From Aestuariimicrobium kwangyangense DSM 21549 (GTDB lineage Bacteria; Actinomycetota; Actinomycetes; Propionibacteriales; Propionibacteriaceae), in NCBI RefSeq assembly GCF_000421525.1, contig NZ_ATXE01000003.1, positions 248,001 through 312,000 of the forward strand: a stretch of 64,000 nt of DNA. The letters run 5' to 3'. The notes beneath the pieces are model-generated. The model worked only from the letters and a program-made list of their open reading frames with translations, ran no database searches and was not told where the DNA came from. The translations under genes were made by a program, and so were the position numbers. Of the stretch, positions 8,945-17,589 are shown one piece after another (position 1 is the stretch's first letter; every line of letters starts with the position of its first letter).

Positions 8945-9772
8945 TCACAGGACGCCGACGACGTCGGCGAGCAGGCGGGCGAGGGCGGGTCCGGCGGCGC
9001 GTCCCGCGGCGATCACCTCGGCATGGTCGAGGGGAGTGGCGCTCACCCCGGCGGCAGCGTTGGTGACCAGCGAGATGCCGAGCACCTGAAGGCCGGCCTC
9101 GCGGGCAGCGATGGCCTCCAGAGCCGTCGACATGCCCACCAGGCTGCCGCCGATGGCACCGGCCATCCGCACCTCCGCAGGGGTCTCGTACTGGGGTCCG
9201 CGGAACTGCACGTAGACCCCTCGGTCGAGATGGGGTGCCACCGATTCGACCCGGTCGAGCAGGGCCGGGGTGTAGGTGGTGGACATGTCGATGAAGGTGG
9301 CCCCTCGCAAGGGGGTCTCGCCGGTCAGGTTGATGTGGTCGGCGATCAGCACCGGGGTACCGGGTGCCCAGTCGGGGTTCAGCCCGCCGCACCCATTCGT
9401 CAACACGATGGTCTCGGCCCCCAGGGCGGCTGCCGTCCTGACCCCGTGCACGACGGGCTCGACCCCTCGTCCTTCGTAGAGGTGGGTGCGGCCGGTCAGC
9501 ACCATGGCCACCTTGCCGGTGGCGACCCGCACCAGGATCAGGCTGCCGCCATGGCCGGAGACGACCGGCTTGGAGAAGCCGGGCACCTCGTCAAGGGGGA
9601 GTTCGGTGATCGTCTCGCCCAACTGGTCGGCGCCCTGGTTCCAGCCCGACCCGAGCACGAGCGCGAGGTCGATGCCCTCGATGCCGGTGGCGCTTCGGAC
9701 ATGGTCGGCCGCGCGTTGCGCGGCCTGTGCCGGGTCGGTGCGGAACAGATCGGTGAGGTCGAGGTCGGTCAC
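8945..9772 (-). CDS. Purine nucleoside phosphorylase, trimeric type
   Basis: The enzyme splits purine nucleosides with phosphate into free base plus ribose-1-phosphate (salvage). The 275-aa protein has the trimeric PNP landmarks: the phosphate loop GSGWNQGAD, the TNGCGGLNPDWAPG strand, FRGPQYETPAEVRM, the SLVGMSTALEAIAA motif that contacts the purine, and VTNAAAGVS near the C-terminus. The start is GTG at 9772, 6 bases after a -10 TAGAGT and with no Shine-Dalgarno, so it is probably leaderless. The phospho-sugar mutase follows in the same operon and would consume the sugar-1-phosphate. It is transcribed away from the LpdA-like gene across a 53-base gap. Confidence 0.93.
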   Translation of the reverse strand: MTDLDLTDLFRTDPAQAAQRAADHVRSATGIEGIDLALVLGSGWNQGADQLGETITELPLDEVPGFSKPVVSGHGGSLILVRVATGKVAMVLTGRTHLYEGRGVEPVVHGVRTAAALGAETIVLTNGCGGLNPDWAPGTPVLIADHINLTGETPLRGATFIDMSTTYTPALLDRVESVAPHLDRGVYVQFRGPQYETPAEVRMAGAIGGSLVGMSTALEAIAAREAGLQVLGISLVTNAAAGVSATPLDHAEVIAAGRAAGPALARLLADVVGVL

Positions 9773-9778
9773 CCCGTC

Positions 9779-9784
9779 ACTCTA
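9779..9784 (-). promoter_or_regulatory. -10 hexamer TAGAGT for the PNP gene
   Basis: On the minus strand TAGAGT is separated from the GTG start at 9772 by six bases, a leaderless layout. Confidence 0.5.
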
Positions 9785-9825
9785 GGGAAAACCACCGGAC
9801 GACGGGAGTCTGCCAAGATGAACCC

Positions 9826-11265
9826 GTGACTGATGTGGTGGTTCTCGGAGGCGGTCCCGGCGGGTACGAGGCGGCCCTGGTCGGCGCGCAATTGGGTGGC
9901 CGGGTCACCCTGGTCGAGCGGGAGGGACCGGGAGGGGCAGCGGTGTTGACCGACTGCGTGCCCTCGAAGACCCTGATCGCCACCGCCGAGGTGATGTCGA
10001 CCATCGAGAACTCGGCCGAACTGGGGCTGAAGATCTGGGAGACGGGCGAGGACTCCAGCGTGGCGAGTTCCGTGCACGTCGACCTCGCCAAGGTCAACCG
10101 TCGGGTGCTCGACCTCGCGCATGCCCAGTCCCACGACATCGGCGTGAAGCTGCAGGCCGCAGGGGTGCGGGTGATCATCGGTACTGCACGACTCGAGGGT
10201 GACTCGGCCGTCATCGCCACCCACACCGACGGCACCGAGGAGCGGCTGCCCGCAGACATCACCCTGGTGGCCACCGGCACGACCCCGCGGGAACTCGACA
10301 CCGCGCCCTGTGACGGGGAGCGCATCCTGAACTGGAAGCAGGTCTACAACCTGACCTCCCTCCCCACCCGGCTGGTGGTGGTCGGCTCGGGGGTGACCGG
10401 GGCCGAGTTCGCCAACGCCTACGACGCCCTCGGCGTCGACGTGGTCCTGGTCAGCTCCCGCGACCGGGTTCTGCCGGGTGAGGACCCCGACGCGGCCGAG
10501 GTGCTGCAGAACGTGTTCGAGCGACGCGGCATGCAGATCCTGTCGCGCTCACGCGCCGTGGCTGCTCGCGTCGACGACTCCGCCGAGGAACCCGACAAGG
10601 TTGTGGTCACCCTCGAGGACGGACGGGAAGTGCGCGGTTCCCACTGCCTGATGGCGGTCGGGGCCGTGCCCAACACCACAGGCATCGGTCTGACCGAGGC
10701 AGGGGTCGAGCTGTCGCCATCGGGGCACGTGGTGGTCGACAAGGTCTCTCGGACGACGGCCCGAGGCGTCTACGCGGCCGGTGACTGCACCGGGGTGTTC
10801 GCCCTGGCGTCGGTGGCGGCCATGCAGGGACGGATCGCCATGTGGCACGCGCTGGGCGACGCAGTCGGACCGCTCTCGCTGAGCCAGGTGTCGTCCAATG
10901 TGTTCACGGCACCCGAGATCGCGACGGTCGGGGTCACCCAGAAGCTGGTCGACTCCGGGGAGAACACCGCCCAGGCGCTACTGCTGCCGCTGGCCTCGAA
11001 TGCGCGGGCCAAGATGCAGGGACTGCACGACGGATTCGTGAAGCTGTTCTGCCTGCCCGTCACGGGGATCATCGTCGGGGGGGTGGTGGTCGCACCGAAG
11101 GCCTCCGAACTGATCCACTCGATCGCGCTCGCGGTGGCCGAGAAGATCACGGTGGACGAGTTCGCCAACGACTTCACGGTCTACCCGTCACTGTCGGGTT
11201 CGATCGCCGAGGCGGCGCGGCAGCTGCACGTGCGCGGCACCGAGAGCGGACAGCGCAAGCACTGA
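9826..11265 (+). CDS. lpdA: NAD(P)H-quinone reductase, LpdA-like flavoprotein
   Basis: A FAD-containing pyridine nucleotide-disulfide reductase fold of 479 aa. The FAD-binding GGGPGGYEAA is at residues 7-16, the NAD(P) loop VVVGSGVTGAEFANAY near 185-200, and VYAAGDCTGVFALASVAAMQGR gives the second FAD contact. The redox pair expected in lipoamide dehydrogenases (CxxxxC) is broken: the loop reads GGAAVLTDCVPSKT, with Ala where the first Cys should be. M. tuberculosis LpdA (Rv3303c) has the same change and works as an NAD(P)H:quinone oxidoreductase, and its gene also lies near deoD-pmmB. So a soluble quinone reductase, not a dehydrogenase-complex E3, is likely. The start is GTG at 9826; a weak -10 (CAAGAT) ends 6 bases upstream. 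Confidence 0.88.
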   Translation: MTDVVVLGGGPGGYEAALVGAQLGGRVTLVEREGPGGAAVLTDCVPSKTLIATAEVMSTIENSAELGLKIWETGEDSSVASSVHVDLAKVNRRVLDLAHAQSHDIGVKLQAAGVRVIIGTARLEGDSAVIATHTDGTEERLPADITLVATGTTPRELDTAPCDGERILNWKQVYNLTSLPTRLVVVGSGVTGAEFANAYDALGVDVVLVSSRDRVLPGEDPDAAEVLQNVFERRGMQILSRSRAVAARVDDSAEEPDKVVVTLEDGREVRGSHCLMAVGAVPNTTGIGLTEAGVELSPSGHVVVDKVSRTTARGVYAAGDCTGVFALASVAAMQGRIAMWHALGDAVGPLSLSQVSSNVFTAPEIATVGVTQKLVDSGENTAQALLLPLASNARAKMQGLHDGFVKLFCLPVTGIIVGGVVVAPKASELIHSIALAVAEKITVDEFANDFTVYPSLSGSIAEAARQLHVRGTESGQRKH

Positions 11266-11306
11266 GCGGCAACCACGCGTCCTGTACCGGAGTAGGTGAT
11301 CAGGAC

Positions 11307-11993
11307 TCAGGCGGCCGCGTGGTCGGAGTGCTCGTGGCTCACCAACACCTCGGCGACCTGTTCCATGGCCGTCCAGTGGGGAGTGCCCCGCCAGCGGCCG
11401 AACCAGCCCAGCGCCCACGGCTTGACGGCGTGCCCGGCCAACCACCACGGCACCCGATCGTCCCCCTGGCGCCACGTGCGCGCGTAGGGTTCGGCGCCGC
11501 TGTTGATGCGGTGGGCGTCGGCCACGCAGCAGGGCAGCTTGACGGTGCCCGAGGCGACCGGCCACTCGACATGGGCGTCGGCGGGGCCGTGGTTGGGGTT
11601 GAAGAAACAGGCGGGCCGAGGGCCGGGCGCGGTGTCGTCCAGGACCAGCGCCTGCACCTCGGACAGGCACTGACGCGCATCCGCCAGATGGGAGGTGACG
11701 AGCTCGAAGTGGTGGGGGCTGCTGGCACTGCGCACCAGCTCGCGCGCCTCGGCCTCCAGGTCCCTGGCCCCGCGCCATGCCTCGTCCAGCAGTTCCCCGA
11801 GGTCGTCCAGCGGAGCATGTCTGCGGACGTCGGCGCCGAGCAGGGCCACGTCGTCCTCGCAGGCCCTCCTCAGCTCGTCCACCTCGTGGTGGGATGACTC
11901 GATCTCGCGACGTTCGCGGCGGTCATGCAGATGGGTCGCCAGCAGGAGGCCGCCCAAGGCGACCACCCCGAGACCCATCAGCCAGTAGAGCAC
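11307..11993 (-). CDS. Unrecognised single-pass membrane protein
   Basis: I do not recognise a named family. The best start is GTG at 11993, seven bases after a -10-like CAGACT; a TTG at 12011 would add six residues. The protein (about 228 aa) begins with one transmembrane helix (LYWLMGLGVVALGGLLLAT). A charged coiled-coil-like stretch to about residue 110 follows (RRERREIESSHHEVDEL and EAEARELVRS). Next is a Cys/His-containing module, CFFNPNHGPADAHVEWP then LPCCVADAHRINSGAEP, with the look of a small beta domain. The tail is His-rich (SHEHSDHAAA). It faces the lpdA-like gene tail to tail and lies downstream of the biotin carboxylase gene. A role as a membrane-anchored accessory protein is all that can be said. 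Confidence 0.6.
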   Translation of the reverse strand: MLYWLMGLGVVALGGLLLATHLHDRRERREIESSHHEVDELRRACEDDVALLGADVRRHAPLDDLGELLDEAWRGARDLEAEARELVRSASSPHHFELVTSHLADARQCLSEVQALVLDDTAPGPRPACFFNPNHGPADAHVEWPVASGTVKLPCCVADAHRINSGAEPYARTWRQGDDRVPWWLAGHAVKPWALGWFGRWRGTPHWTAMEQVAEVLVSHEHSDHAAA

Positions 11994-12000
11994 GTCTTTC

Positions 12001-12006
12001 AGTCTG
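12001..12006 (-). promoter_or_regulatory. -10-like CAGACT before the unknown membrane protein
   Basis: Seven bases separate CAGACT (minus strand) from GTG at 11993. It conforms only to the xAnnnT core, so support is moderate to weak. Confidence 0.3.
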
Positions 12007-12046
12007 AACAAGGACGAGGGCTGAGCTCAATCCGATCGCGGGTTCC

Positions 12047-12098
12047 TGAGAACCATTTGCGGCAATTCTCATGATCTGACGAGGAAACTTGAGAATTG
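12047..12098 (-). promoter_or_regulatory. TGAGAA inverted-repeat cluster, candidate operator
   Basis: A perfect 9-bp inverted repeat, CAATTCTCA (12063-12071) and TGAGAATTG (12090-12098), is separated by 18 bases. A third TGAGAA half-site follows at 12047-12052, inside a GGTTC-CTGA-GAACC stem (12041-12054). The stretch is markedly more AT-rich than its surroundings and fills most of the 147-base gap between the biotin carboxylase stop and the next gene's start. Three evenly spread half-sites suggest binding by a dimeric regulator; a 3'-UTR RNA structure is the alternative. Confidence 0.4.
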
Positions 12099-12141
12099 AA
12101 GGATTGCGCTCCACACGCCTGGGGGTGGAGCAGTCGAGGGG

Positions 12142-13914
12142 TCATGCCGGGGGGTCGATGATCTCGCAGAGCACTTCCCCCGAGGTGACGGCCTGTCCCG
12201 GGGACGCCTTCAGCGCCGAGATGATGCCGGCCCGGTGGGCTGTGACGGGGTTCTCCATCTTCATCGCCTCGAGCACGACCACGAGGTCACCCTCCTCGAC
12301 CCGGTCACCTTCGGCGACGGCGGTCTTGACGATCGTGCCCTGCATCGGGGCGGCCAGGGCATTGCCGGTGGGAGCAGCCACCTTGCCGCCTCCGCGGTCT
12401 CGTTTGGCGGGTTTCTTGGCGGTGGCGCTGGCCCGGGCAGCCAGTCCCAGGCTTCCGGGCAGTGTCACCTCGAGCCGGCGGCCGTTGACCTCGACCACGA
12501 CACTCTGCCGGGGCTCGACGTCGTCGCTCTCCCCGAGGGTGCCCGAGTAGGGAGGGATCTGCCCCGAGAACTCGGTCTCGATCCAGCGGGTGTGCACCCC
12601 GAACGACCCCTCGGGCGCGGTGAACGCCGGGTCGTCCAGCACCGCTCGGTGGAAGGGGACGACGGTGGGCATGCCGTCGATGACCAGTTCGGACAGTGCC
12701 CGGCGGGCCCGGGAGAGGGCTTGGTCGCGGCCCGCACCCGTGACGATCACCTTGGCGACGAGTGAGTCGAACGTTCCGGGGACCGTCATGCCCGTGTGGT
12801 AGCCCTCGTCGACGCGCACCCCCGGTCCCGCCGGCGCCTTCCAGGCGGTGAGGGTTCCCGGTGCCGGCATGAATCCTCGTCCGGCGTCCTCGGCGTTGAT
12901 CCGGAACTCGATGGAGTGACCGCGAACCGCGGGGTCGTCGTAGCCCAAGGCCTCACCCTCGGCGATCCGGAACATCTCGCGGACGAGATCGATGCCGGTG
13001 ACCTCCTCCGAGACGGGGTGCTCGACCTGCAGGCGGGTGTTGACCTCGAGGAAACTGATGGTGCCGTCGAGGCCGACCAGGAACTCGCAGGTGCCCGCTC
13101 CCACGTACCCGGCCTCGCGCAGGATGGCCTTGGAGGAGGTGTAGAGGATCTCGAGTTGCCGCTCCGAGAGGAAGGGTGCCGGCGCCTCCTCGACGAGCTT
13201 CTGGTGGCGGCGCTGCAGCGAACAGTCGCGGGTCGAGATCACGACCACACCGCCGTGGGAGTCGGCCAGGCACTGGGTCTCGACGTGGCGCGGCTTGTCG
13301 AGGTAGCGCTCGACGAAACACTCGCCACGTCCGAAGGCTGTGACGGCTTCACGGGTTGCCGACTCGAACAGTTCGGGCACCTCCTCGAGGGTGCGGGCGA
13401 CCTTCAGTCCTCGCCCACCCCCGCCGAAGGCTGCCTTGATGGCGATCGGCAACCCGTACTGCTGGGCGAAGGCGACCACCTCGTCGGCACCGGCCACGGG
13501 ATCGGCGGTCCCGGGCACCAGGGGTGCACCCACCGCCTGCGCGATGTGTCGGGCCTTCACCTTGTCGCCCAGGGCGTCGATGGCCGCGGGTGGGGGACCG
13601 ATCCAGATCAGGCCGGCATCGATCACGGCCTGGGCGAAGCCAGCGTTCTCGGCGAGGAAGCCGTAGCCCGGATGGACCGCGTCGGCTCCGGCCCGGGAGG
13701 CGACGTCGAGCAGTTTGGGGATGTTCAGGTAGCTCTCGGCCGGGGTGGCACCGTTCAGCGCGAAGGCCTCGTCGGCCAACCGGACGAACAACGAGTCGGC
13801 GTCGGCGTCGGCGTAGACGGCAACCGACCTGATCCCGGCATCGGCGGCCGCGCGGATGACCCGCACGGCGATCTCGCCGCGATTGGCAACCAGGACTTTC
13901 GAGATGCTCGACAC
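12142..13914 (-). CDS. accA: Acyl-CoA carboxylase alpha subunit (biotin carboxylase + BCCP)
   Basis: The 590-aa protein carries biotin carboxylase and the biotin carrier on one chain, as in actinobacterial AccA subunits. Residues 1-450 are the ATP-grasp carboxylase ([18 protein letters not shown], the glycine-rich [12 protein letters not shown] loop, [18 protein letters not shown]). The C-terminal 75 residues are the biotinyl domain with EAMKMENP, the biotin-accepting Lys being near residue 553. It uses ATP and bicarbonate to charge biotin. The beta and epsilon subunits (29622-31211 and 29326-29625) and the biotin ligase (31231-32013) are in the window, so a complete acetyl/propionyl-CoA carboxylase can be built. 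The start is GTG at 13914, supported by GAGGGGA seven bases upstream; a -10 TAGAGT lies about 46 bases upstream. Confidence 0.95.
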   Translation of the reverse strand: MSSISKVLVANRGEIAVRVIRAAADAGIRSVAVYADADADSLFVRLADEAFALNGATPAESYLNIPKLLDVASRAGADAVHPGYGFLAENAGFAQAVIDAGLIWIGPPPAAIDALGDKVKARHIAQAVGAPLVPGTADPVAGADEVVAFAQQYGLPIAIKAAFGGGGRGLKVARTLEEVPELFESATREAVTAFGRGECFVERYLDKPRHVETQCLADSHGGVVVISTRDCSLQRRHQKLVEEAPAPFLSERQLEILYTSSKAILREAGYVGAGTCEFLVGLDGTISFLEVNTRLQVEHPVSEEVTGIDLVREMFRIAEGEALGYDDPAVRGHSIEFRINAEDAGRGFMPAPGTLTAWKAPAGPGVRVDEGYHTGMTVPGTFDSLVAKVIVTGAGRDQALSRARRALSELVIDGMPTVVPFHRAVLDDPAFTAPEGSFGVHTRWIETEFSGQIPPYSGTLGESDDVEPRQSVVVEVNGRRLEVTLPGSLGLAARASATAKKPAKRDRGGGKVAAPTGNALAAPMQGTIVKTAVAEGDRVEEGDLVVVLEAMKMENPVTAHRAGIISALKASPGQAVTSGEVLCEIIDPPA

Positions 13915-13959
13915 AGCACAATCCCCTCGACGACCCGGACCCCCGTTGGTCCTGGTTGG

Positions 13960-13965
13960 ACTCTA
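13960..13965 (-). promoter_or_regulatory. -10 hexamer TAGAGT for the biotin carboxylase gene
   Basis: Here the -10 box lies 45 bases before the GTG, and a GAGGGGA ribosome-binding site (13922-13928) is present. Unlike many neighbours this gene should have a conventional 5' leader. Confidence 0.45.
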
Positions 13966-13997
13966 GCGGGACCGGACGACGGGCCACTGGTCGTGGG

Positions 13998-15761
13998 TCA
14001 GGCTTTGACGGCCCACCTGGCCTCGCGGCGCTCACGCTGCAGGTGGGGATCGGGCACCGGGGCCGCGGCCACCAGGGCCCGGGTGTACTCGTGTCGAGGA
14101 TCCTGCAGCACCCGGGCGGCCGGTCCGTGCTCGACGATGCTGCCGGACTTCATCACCGCAACGGTGTCGGCGACCTGCTCGACGACCGCCAGGTTGTGCG
14201 ACACGAACAGGCAGGCGAAGCCGAGATCGGCCTGCAGTTCCTCGAGCAGGGCCAGCACGCTCGCCTGCACCGAGACGTCGAGGGCAGAGGTGGGTTCGTC
14301 GGCGATCAGCAGCCGCGGCCTCAGGGCGACAGCGCGGGCAATGGCGACGCGCTGGCGTTGGCCACCCGACAGTTCGTGGGGAAACCGCTGGGCCAGGGCT
14401 GGATCGAGCCGTACCCGCTCGAGCAGACCGGCCACGCGTTCCCGGCGGGCCCGGTCGTCGATGTCGGTGTGGAGCCGCAGCGGCTCGGCCACCGATCGTC
14501 CGACCGACCACCTCGGGTTGAGCGTGGAGGCTGGGTCCTGGAAGACGATGCCGGTGGTGCGCCGGCGTCCGTTGCGCTGGGCGCGGGTCGCGTGCTGCAG
14601 GTCGACGCCGTCGACCAGCACCCGCCCGCTGGTGGGGGCGAGCAGACCGCCGATCACCTGGGCCAGGGTCGACTTGCCCGAACCGGATTCACCGACCAGC
14701 CCGAGCACCTCGCCGGGCGAGATCGTGAGGTCGACCCCGTCGGCGGCCACGACGGGAGCGGCACCCTTGCGACCGGGGTGGACGACGCCGACCTGCTCCA
14801 GCCTGACCGTCGGCAGGTCGGGCTCGGTGATCTCACGGTCGGTGGTGGGCGGATGGTCTGCCGGGGACGCCGTCTGCCCCGAGAGGTGTGCTGTCCCGGA
14901 CACCCCGGCGGCCGTGGCGTGATGAGCCTCGAGCCGCGGCACGGAAGCCAGCAGTTGGACGGTGTAGGGATGCCGGGGTCGGGAGAACAGCTCGCCGACC
15001 GGGGCATGCTCGACCACGCGACCCTGCTGCATCACTACGACGTCATCGGCGAGGTCGGCGACCACCCCCATGTCGTGGGTGATCAGCAGCACGGCGGTGC
15101 CCCGCTCGGCCTGCAACCGGCGCAGCACGTCGAGGATCTCGGCCTGCACCGTGACGTCGAGGGCGGTGGTGGGTTCGTCGGCGATGATCGCGACCGGGTC
15201 CTGGGCGAGGGCCATGGCGATCAGGGCACGCTGGAGTTGGCCACCGGAGAGCTGGTGGGGGAAGGAACCGGCGATCCTGGCCGGGTCACGCAGCCCGGCC
15301 TCGGTGAACAGGTGATGCACCCTGGACCGCAGGTCGGAGCGGTCGAGCGGGGGTGACCGGTGGCCGCGTCCACGGTGGGCCTGCACCGCCTCGGCCACTT
15401 GGTCGCCGAGCGTGAGCACCGGGTTCCACGCGCCCATCGGCTCCTGGGACACCAACGAGAAGATGGCTCCGCGGACGGCGCGGAAGGTGTCGGCCGAGGC
15501 ACCCACCAGTTCGGTCCGGTCACTGTCAGCTCCGGGCCGATCGTCGGGTGAGAACACGATGGAGCCGGTCACGGTGGCGGTGCCGGGCAACAGACCCAGC
15601 ACCGCCATCGCGGAGACGGACTTGCCGGATCCCGACTCGCCGACCAGAGCGGTGACGCGACCTCGTTGAAGCTGCCAACTGGCCCCCCGGACGGCCGGGC
15701 TGCCGAAGCTGATGTCAAGGTCGCGCACCCGCAGCAGGGGAGCACCGCTCTGGTCGTCCAT
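13998..15761 (-). CDS. Peptide/nickel-type ABC transporter, fused double ATP-binding protein
   Basis: Two ABC ATPases are joined in one 587-aa chain (DppD plus DppF equivalents) that drives the importer formed by the next three genes upstream. Domain 1 (about residues 10-260) has Walker A GESGSGKS, signature LSGGQLQRALIA and Walker B VAIIADEPTTALD. Domain 2 (about 320-580) has GESGSGKST, LSGGQRQRVAIA and LLIADEPTSALD. Each is followed by a family-type C-terminal extension. ATG at 15761 is the conventional start; an in-frame GTG at 15770 would overlap the upstream stop as GTGA, the coupling used elsewhere in this operon, adding three residues. The much longer open frame to 16274 is a shadow of the binding-protein gene. 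Confidence 0.93.
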   Translation of the reverse strand: MDDQSGAPLLRVRDLDISFGSPAVRGASWQLQRGRVTALVGESGSGKSVSAMAVLGLLPGTATVTGSIVFSPDDRPGADSDRTELVGASADTFRAVRGAIFSLVSQEPMGAWNPVLTLGDQVAEAVQAHRGRGHRSPPLDRSDLRSRVHHLFTEAGLRDPARIAGSFPHQLSGGQLQRALIAMALAQDPVAIIADEPTTALDVTVQAEILDVLRRLQAERGTAVLLITHDMGVVADLADDVVVMQQGRVVEHAPVGELFSRPRHPYTVQLLASVPRLEAHHATAAGVSGTAHLSGQTASPADHPPTTDREITEPDLPTVRLEQVGVVHPGRKGAAPVVAADGVDLTISPGEVLGLVGESGSGKSTLAQVIGGLLAPTSGRVLVDGVDLQHATRAQRNGRRRTTGIVFQDPASTLNPRWSVGRSVAEPLRLHTDIDDRARRERVAGLLERVRLDPALAQRFPHELSGGQRQRVAIARAVALRPRLLIADEPTSALDVSVQASVLALLEELQADLGFACLFVSHNLAVVEQVADTVAVMKSGSIVEHGPAARVLQDPRHEYTRALVAAAPVPDPHLQRERREARWAVKA

Positions 15762-15766
15762 CGGGG

Positions 15767-17488
15767 TCACTTCGCGACGGAGACCGTCAGGTAGTTCGGG
15801 TACGCCGGGAACGCCGGGATGGCGAAACCGACGACCTTCGACCCGTGCAGGAACGAGTTCTTCGTGTAGATCAGCGGCACGACCGGTGCGTCGGCGTTGA
15901 TCAGCTCGTCCGCCTGGGCCCAGAGGGCACCGGACTCCTTCGGGTCGGTGGTCTCGGTGGCCTTCTTGATCAGCTCGTCGGCCTTCGGGTTGGAGTAGCG
16001 CGAGATGTTGTAGCCACCCTTGCCGATCTGGTCGGATGCGAACAGCGGCTGGATGTTGCCGTTGGCGCTGGGGAAGTCGGGCTGCCAGGAGCCGAGCGTC
16101 AGGTCGTACTTGCTGCCGTCGCCCTGCGTGGTCGCCTCGGTCAGCACGTCGTCGGCCAGCGGCACGATCGTGACGGTCAGCCCGGCCCGCTTGAGCCCCT
16201 GCTGGATCGCCTCGGCCTTGGCCGAGCTCACCGCGTCGTCCGCGATGGCGAACTTCAGGGTCCGACCGCTCCACTTGGCCTCGGCCAACAGCTTCTTGGC
16301 CTGCTCGGGGTCACCGGCGGGGGCGACGTCCTTGAGCAGGGAGGCGTACTGCTTGCGCCCGGGAATGCCCGGGGTGATCAGCGTGTCGGCGAACTCACCG
16401 GCGATCTCACCACCGACGGCCACCCGGTAGGCGTTGCGGTCGACGGCCAGGCTGATGGCCTTGCGGACCTTGACGTCGTCGAGGCCCTTGGCCTGGGTGT
16501 TGATGGCCAGGTAGGCCAGCGCTCCCGGGCCCGAGGTCACGAGCCGGTCCTTGGCCGCCGAGGTCTGCACCTGGGCGAGCTGGGCGGCCGGGACGAAGCT
16601 GGCGCCGAAGGCGAACTGGTCGTCCCCGGAGTCCGCGATCAGCCGCTGGGCTGCCACCGTGGCGTCCTGACCGAGCTGGAAGATGATCGAGTCGGGACCG
16701 CCGCCGCGGGCCTCATCGGTCTTGGGATCCCAGTGCTCGTTGCGCTCCAGGGTGATCGAGGTGCCCTCGACGGTCTTGCTGACGCGATAGGGGCCCGTCG
16801 CCACCGGGGTGGTGGTGTAGGTCTTGACATTGTCCTTGGCCTTCGGGACAGCGCTGAAGGCAGGCATCGAGACGATCCACGGCCAGTCGCCGTAGGCACT
16901 GTTCAGGTGGAAGACGAGGGTCTTGTCGTCCTTCGCCTCGACCGAGGCCAGCTGCTTGCCGTCGTAGGGACCGGAGTAGTCGCTGGCTCCCACGAGCAGT
17001 GCCTTGTGGTAGCCCAGGCCGCCCGAGAGCTGCGGGGCGAACGAACGCTCAACCGAGTACTTCACGTCGGCAGCGGTGATCGGGTTGCCGTCCTCGAAGG
17101 CGAGCCCGTCCTTCAGGGTGAAGGTCCAGGTCTTGCCGTCGGCGCTGACCTGGCCGGTGTCGGTGGCGAGGTCGGGGACGACCTTGGTGACACCGTCAGA
17201 GCCCACCTTCCAAGCGGTCAGGCGGCGCTGCACGAGACCGAGTGAGGTGATCGCCAGGGACTGGCTGATCGCCGGATCCCAGTTGACCGCGCTCGAACTG
17301 GTCAGGATGCGCAGGGTTCCACCCTTGCTGGCAGGGGCGGCCGAGGTCGCCGAGCCGGCCGCCGAGGAGGAGGTCGCACCGGGCTTGGGGTTGTTGGCAT
17401 TGCACCCCACCAGTGCGGTGGCGAGACCGGCGAGCGGGATCGACAACACCAGCGCGCGGCGGGTGAGGGAGGTGTGATGGAGGGCCAT
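15767..17488 (-). CDS. ABC transporter substrate-binding lipoprotein (SBP family 5)
   Basis: The extracytoplasmic solute receptor of the importer, 573 aa. It has a lipoprotein signal with twin Arg (LTRRALVLSIPLAGLATALVGC); the lipidated Cys is residue 29. A Ser/Ala/Gly-rich spacer follows, then the SBP_bac_5 fold: TLRILTSSSAVNWDPAIS near the start, LEDGNP-type loop FEDGNPITAADVKYSVER, and the VRKAISLAVDRNAY helix. Members of this family bind oligopeptides, dipeptides, nickel or haem; the ligand cannot be told from sequence. ATG at 17488 is preferred over one eight codons upstream because AGGAAAGA lies just before it. Its stop overlaps the possible GTG of the ATPase gene. Confidence 0.93.
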   Translation of the reverse strand: MALHHTSLTRRALVLSIPLAGLATALVGCNANNPKPGATSSSAAGSATSAAPASKGGTLRILTSSSAVNWDPAISQSLAITSLGLVQRRLTAWKVGSDGVTKVVPDLATDTGQVSADGKTWTFTLKDGLAFEDGNPITAADVKYSVERSFAPQLSGGLGYHKALLVGASDYSGPYDGKQLASVEAKDDKTLVFHLNSAYGDWPWIVSMPAFSAVPKAKDNVKTYTTTPVATGPYRVSKTVEGTSITLERNEHWDPKTDEARGGGPDSIIFQLGQDATVAAQRLIADSGDDQFAFGASFVPAAQLAQVQTSAAKDRLVTSGPGALAYLAINTQAKGLDDVKVRKAISLAVDRNAYRVAVGGEIAGEFADTLITPGIPGRKQYASLLKDVAPAGDPEQAKKLLAEAKWSGRTLKFAIADDAVSSAKAEAIQQGLKRAGLTVTIVPLADDVLTEATTQGDGSKYDLTLGSWQPDFPSANGNIQPLFASDQIGKGGYNISRYSNPKADELIKKATETTDPKESGALWAQADELINADAPVVPLIYTKNSFLHGSKVVGFAIPAFPAYPNYLTVSVAK

Positions 17489-17589
17489 GTTCTTCTTTCC
17501 TGATGGGTTCACGGGTGGGTTCGAGGGTTGGGGAGGGTCAGTGGGTCACCGACATCGCAGGTGCATCGGTTCCGGTGGACGGGTGCCGC

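Noticed and set aside
12063-12098. Intrinsic terminator of the biotin carboxylase gene
   Set aside because: The stem is AT-rich with an 18-base loop and no U-tract, so a regulatory site is the better reading.
15762-16274. N-terminal extension of the double ABC ATPase
   Set aside because: The extra sequence is the shadow of the binding-protein gene, and a normal ABC start (ATG 15761 or GTG 15770) exists.
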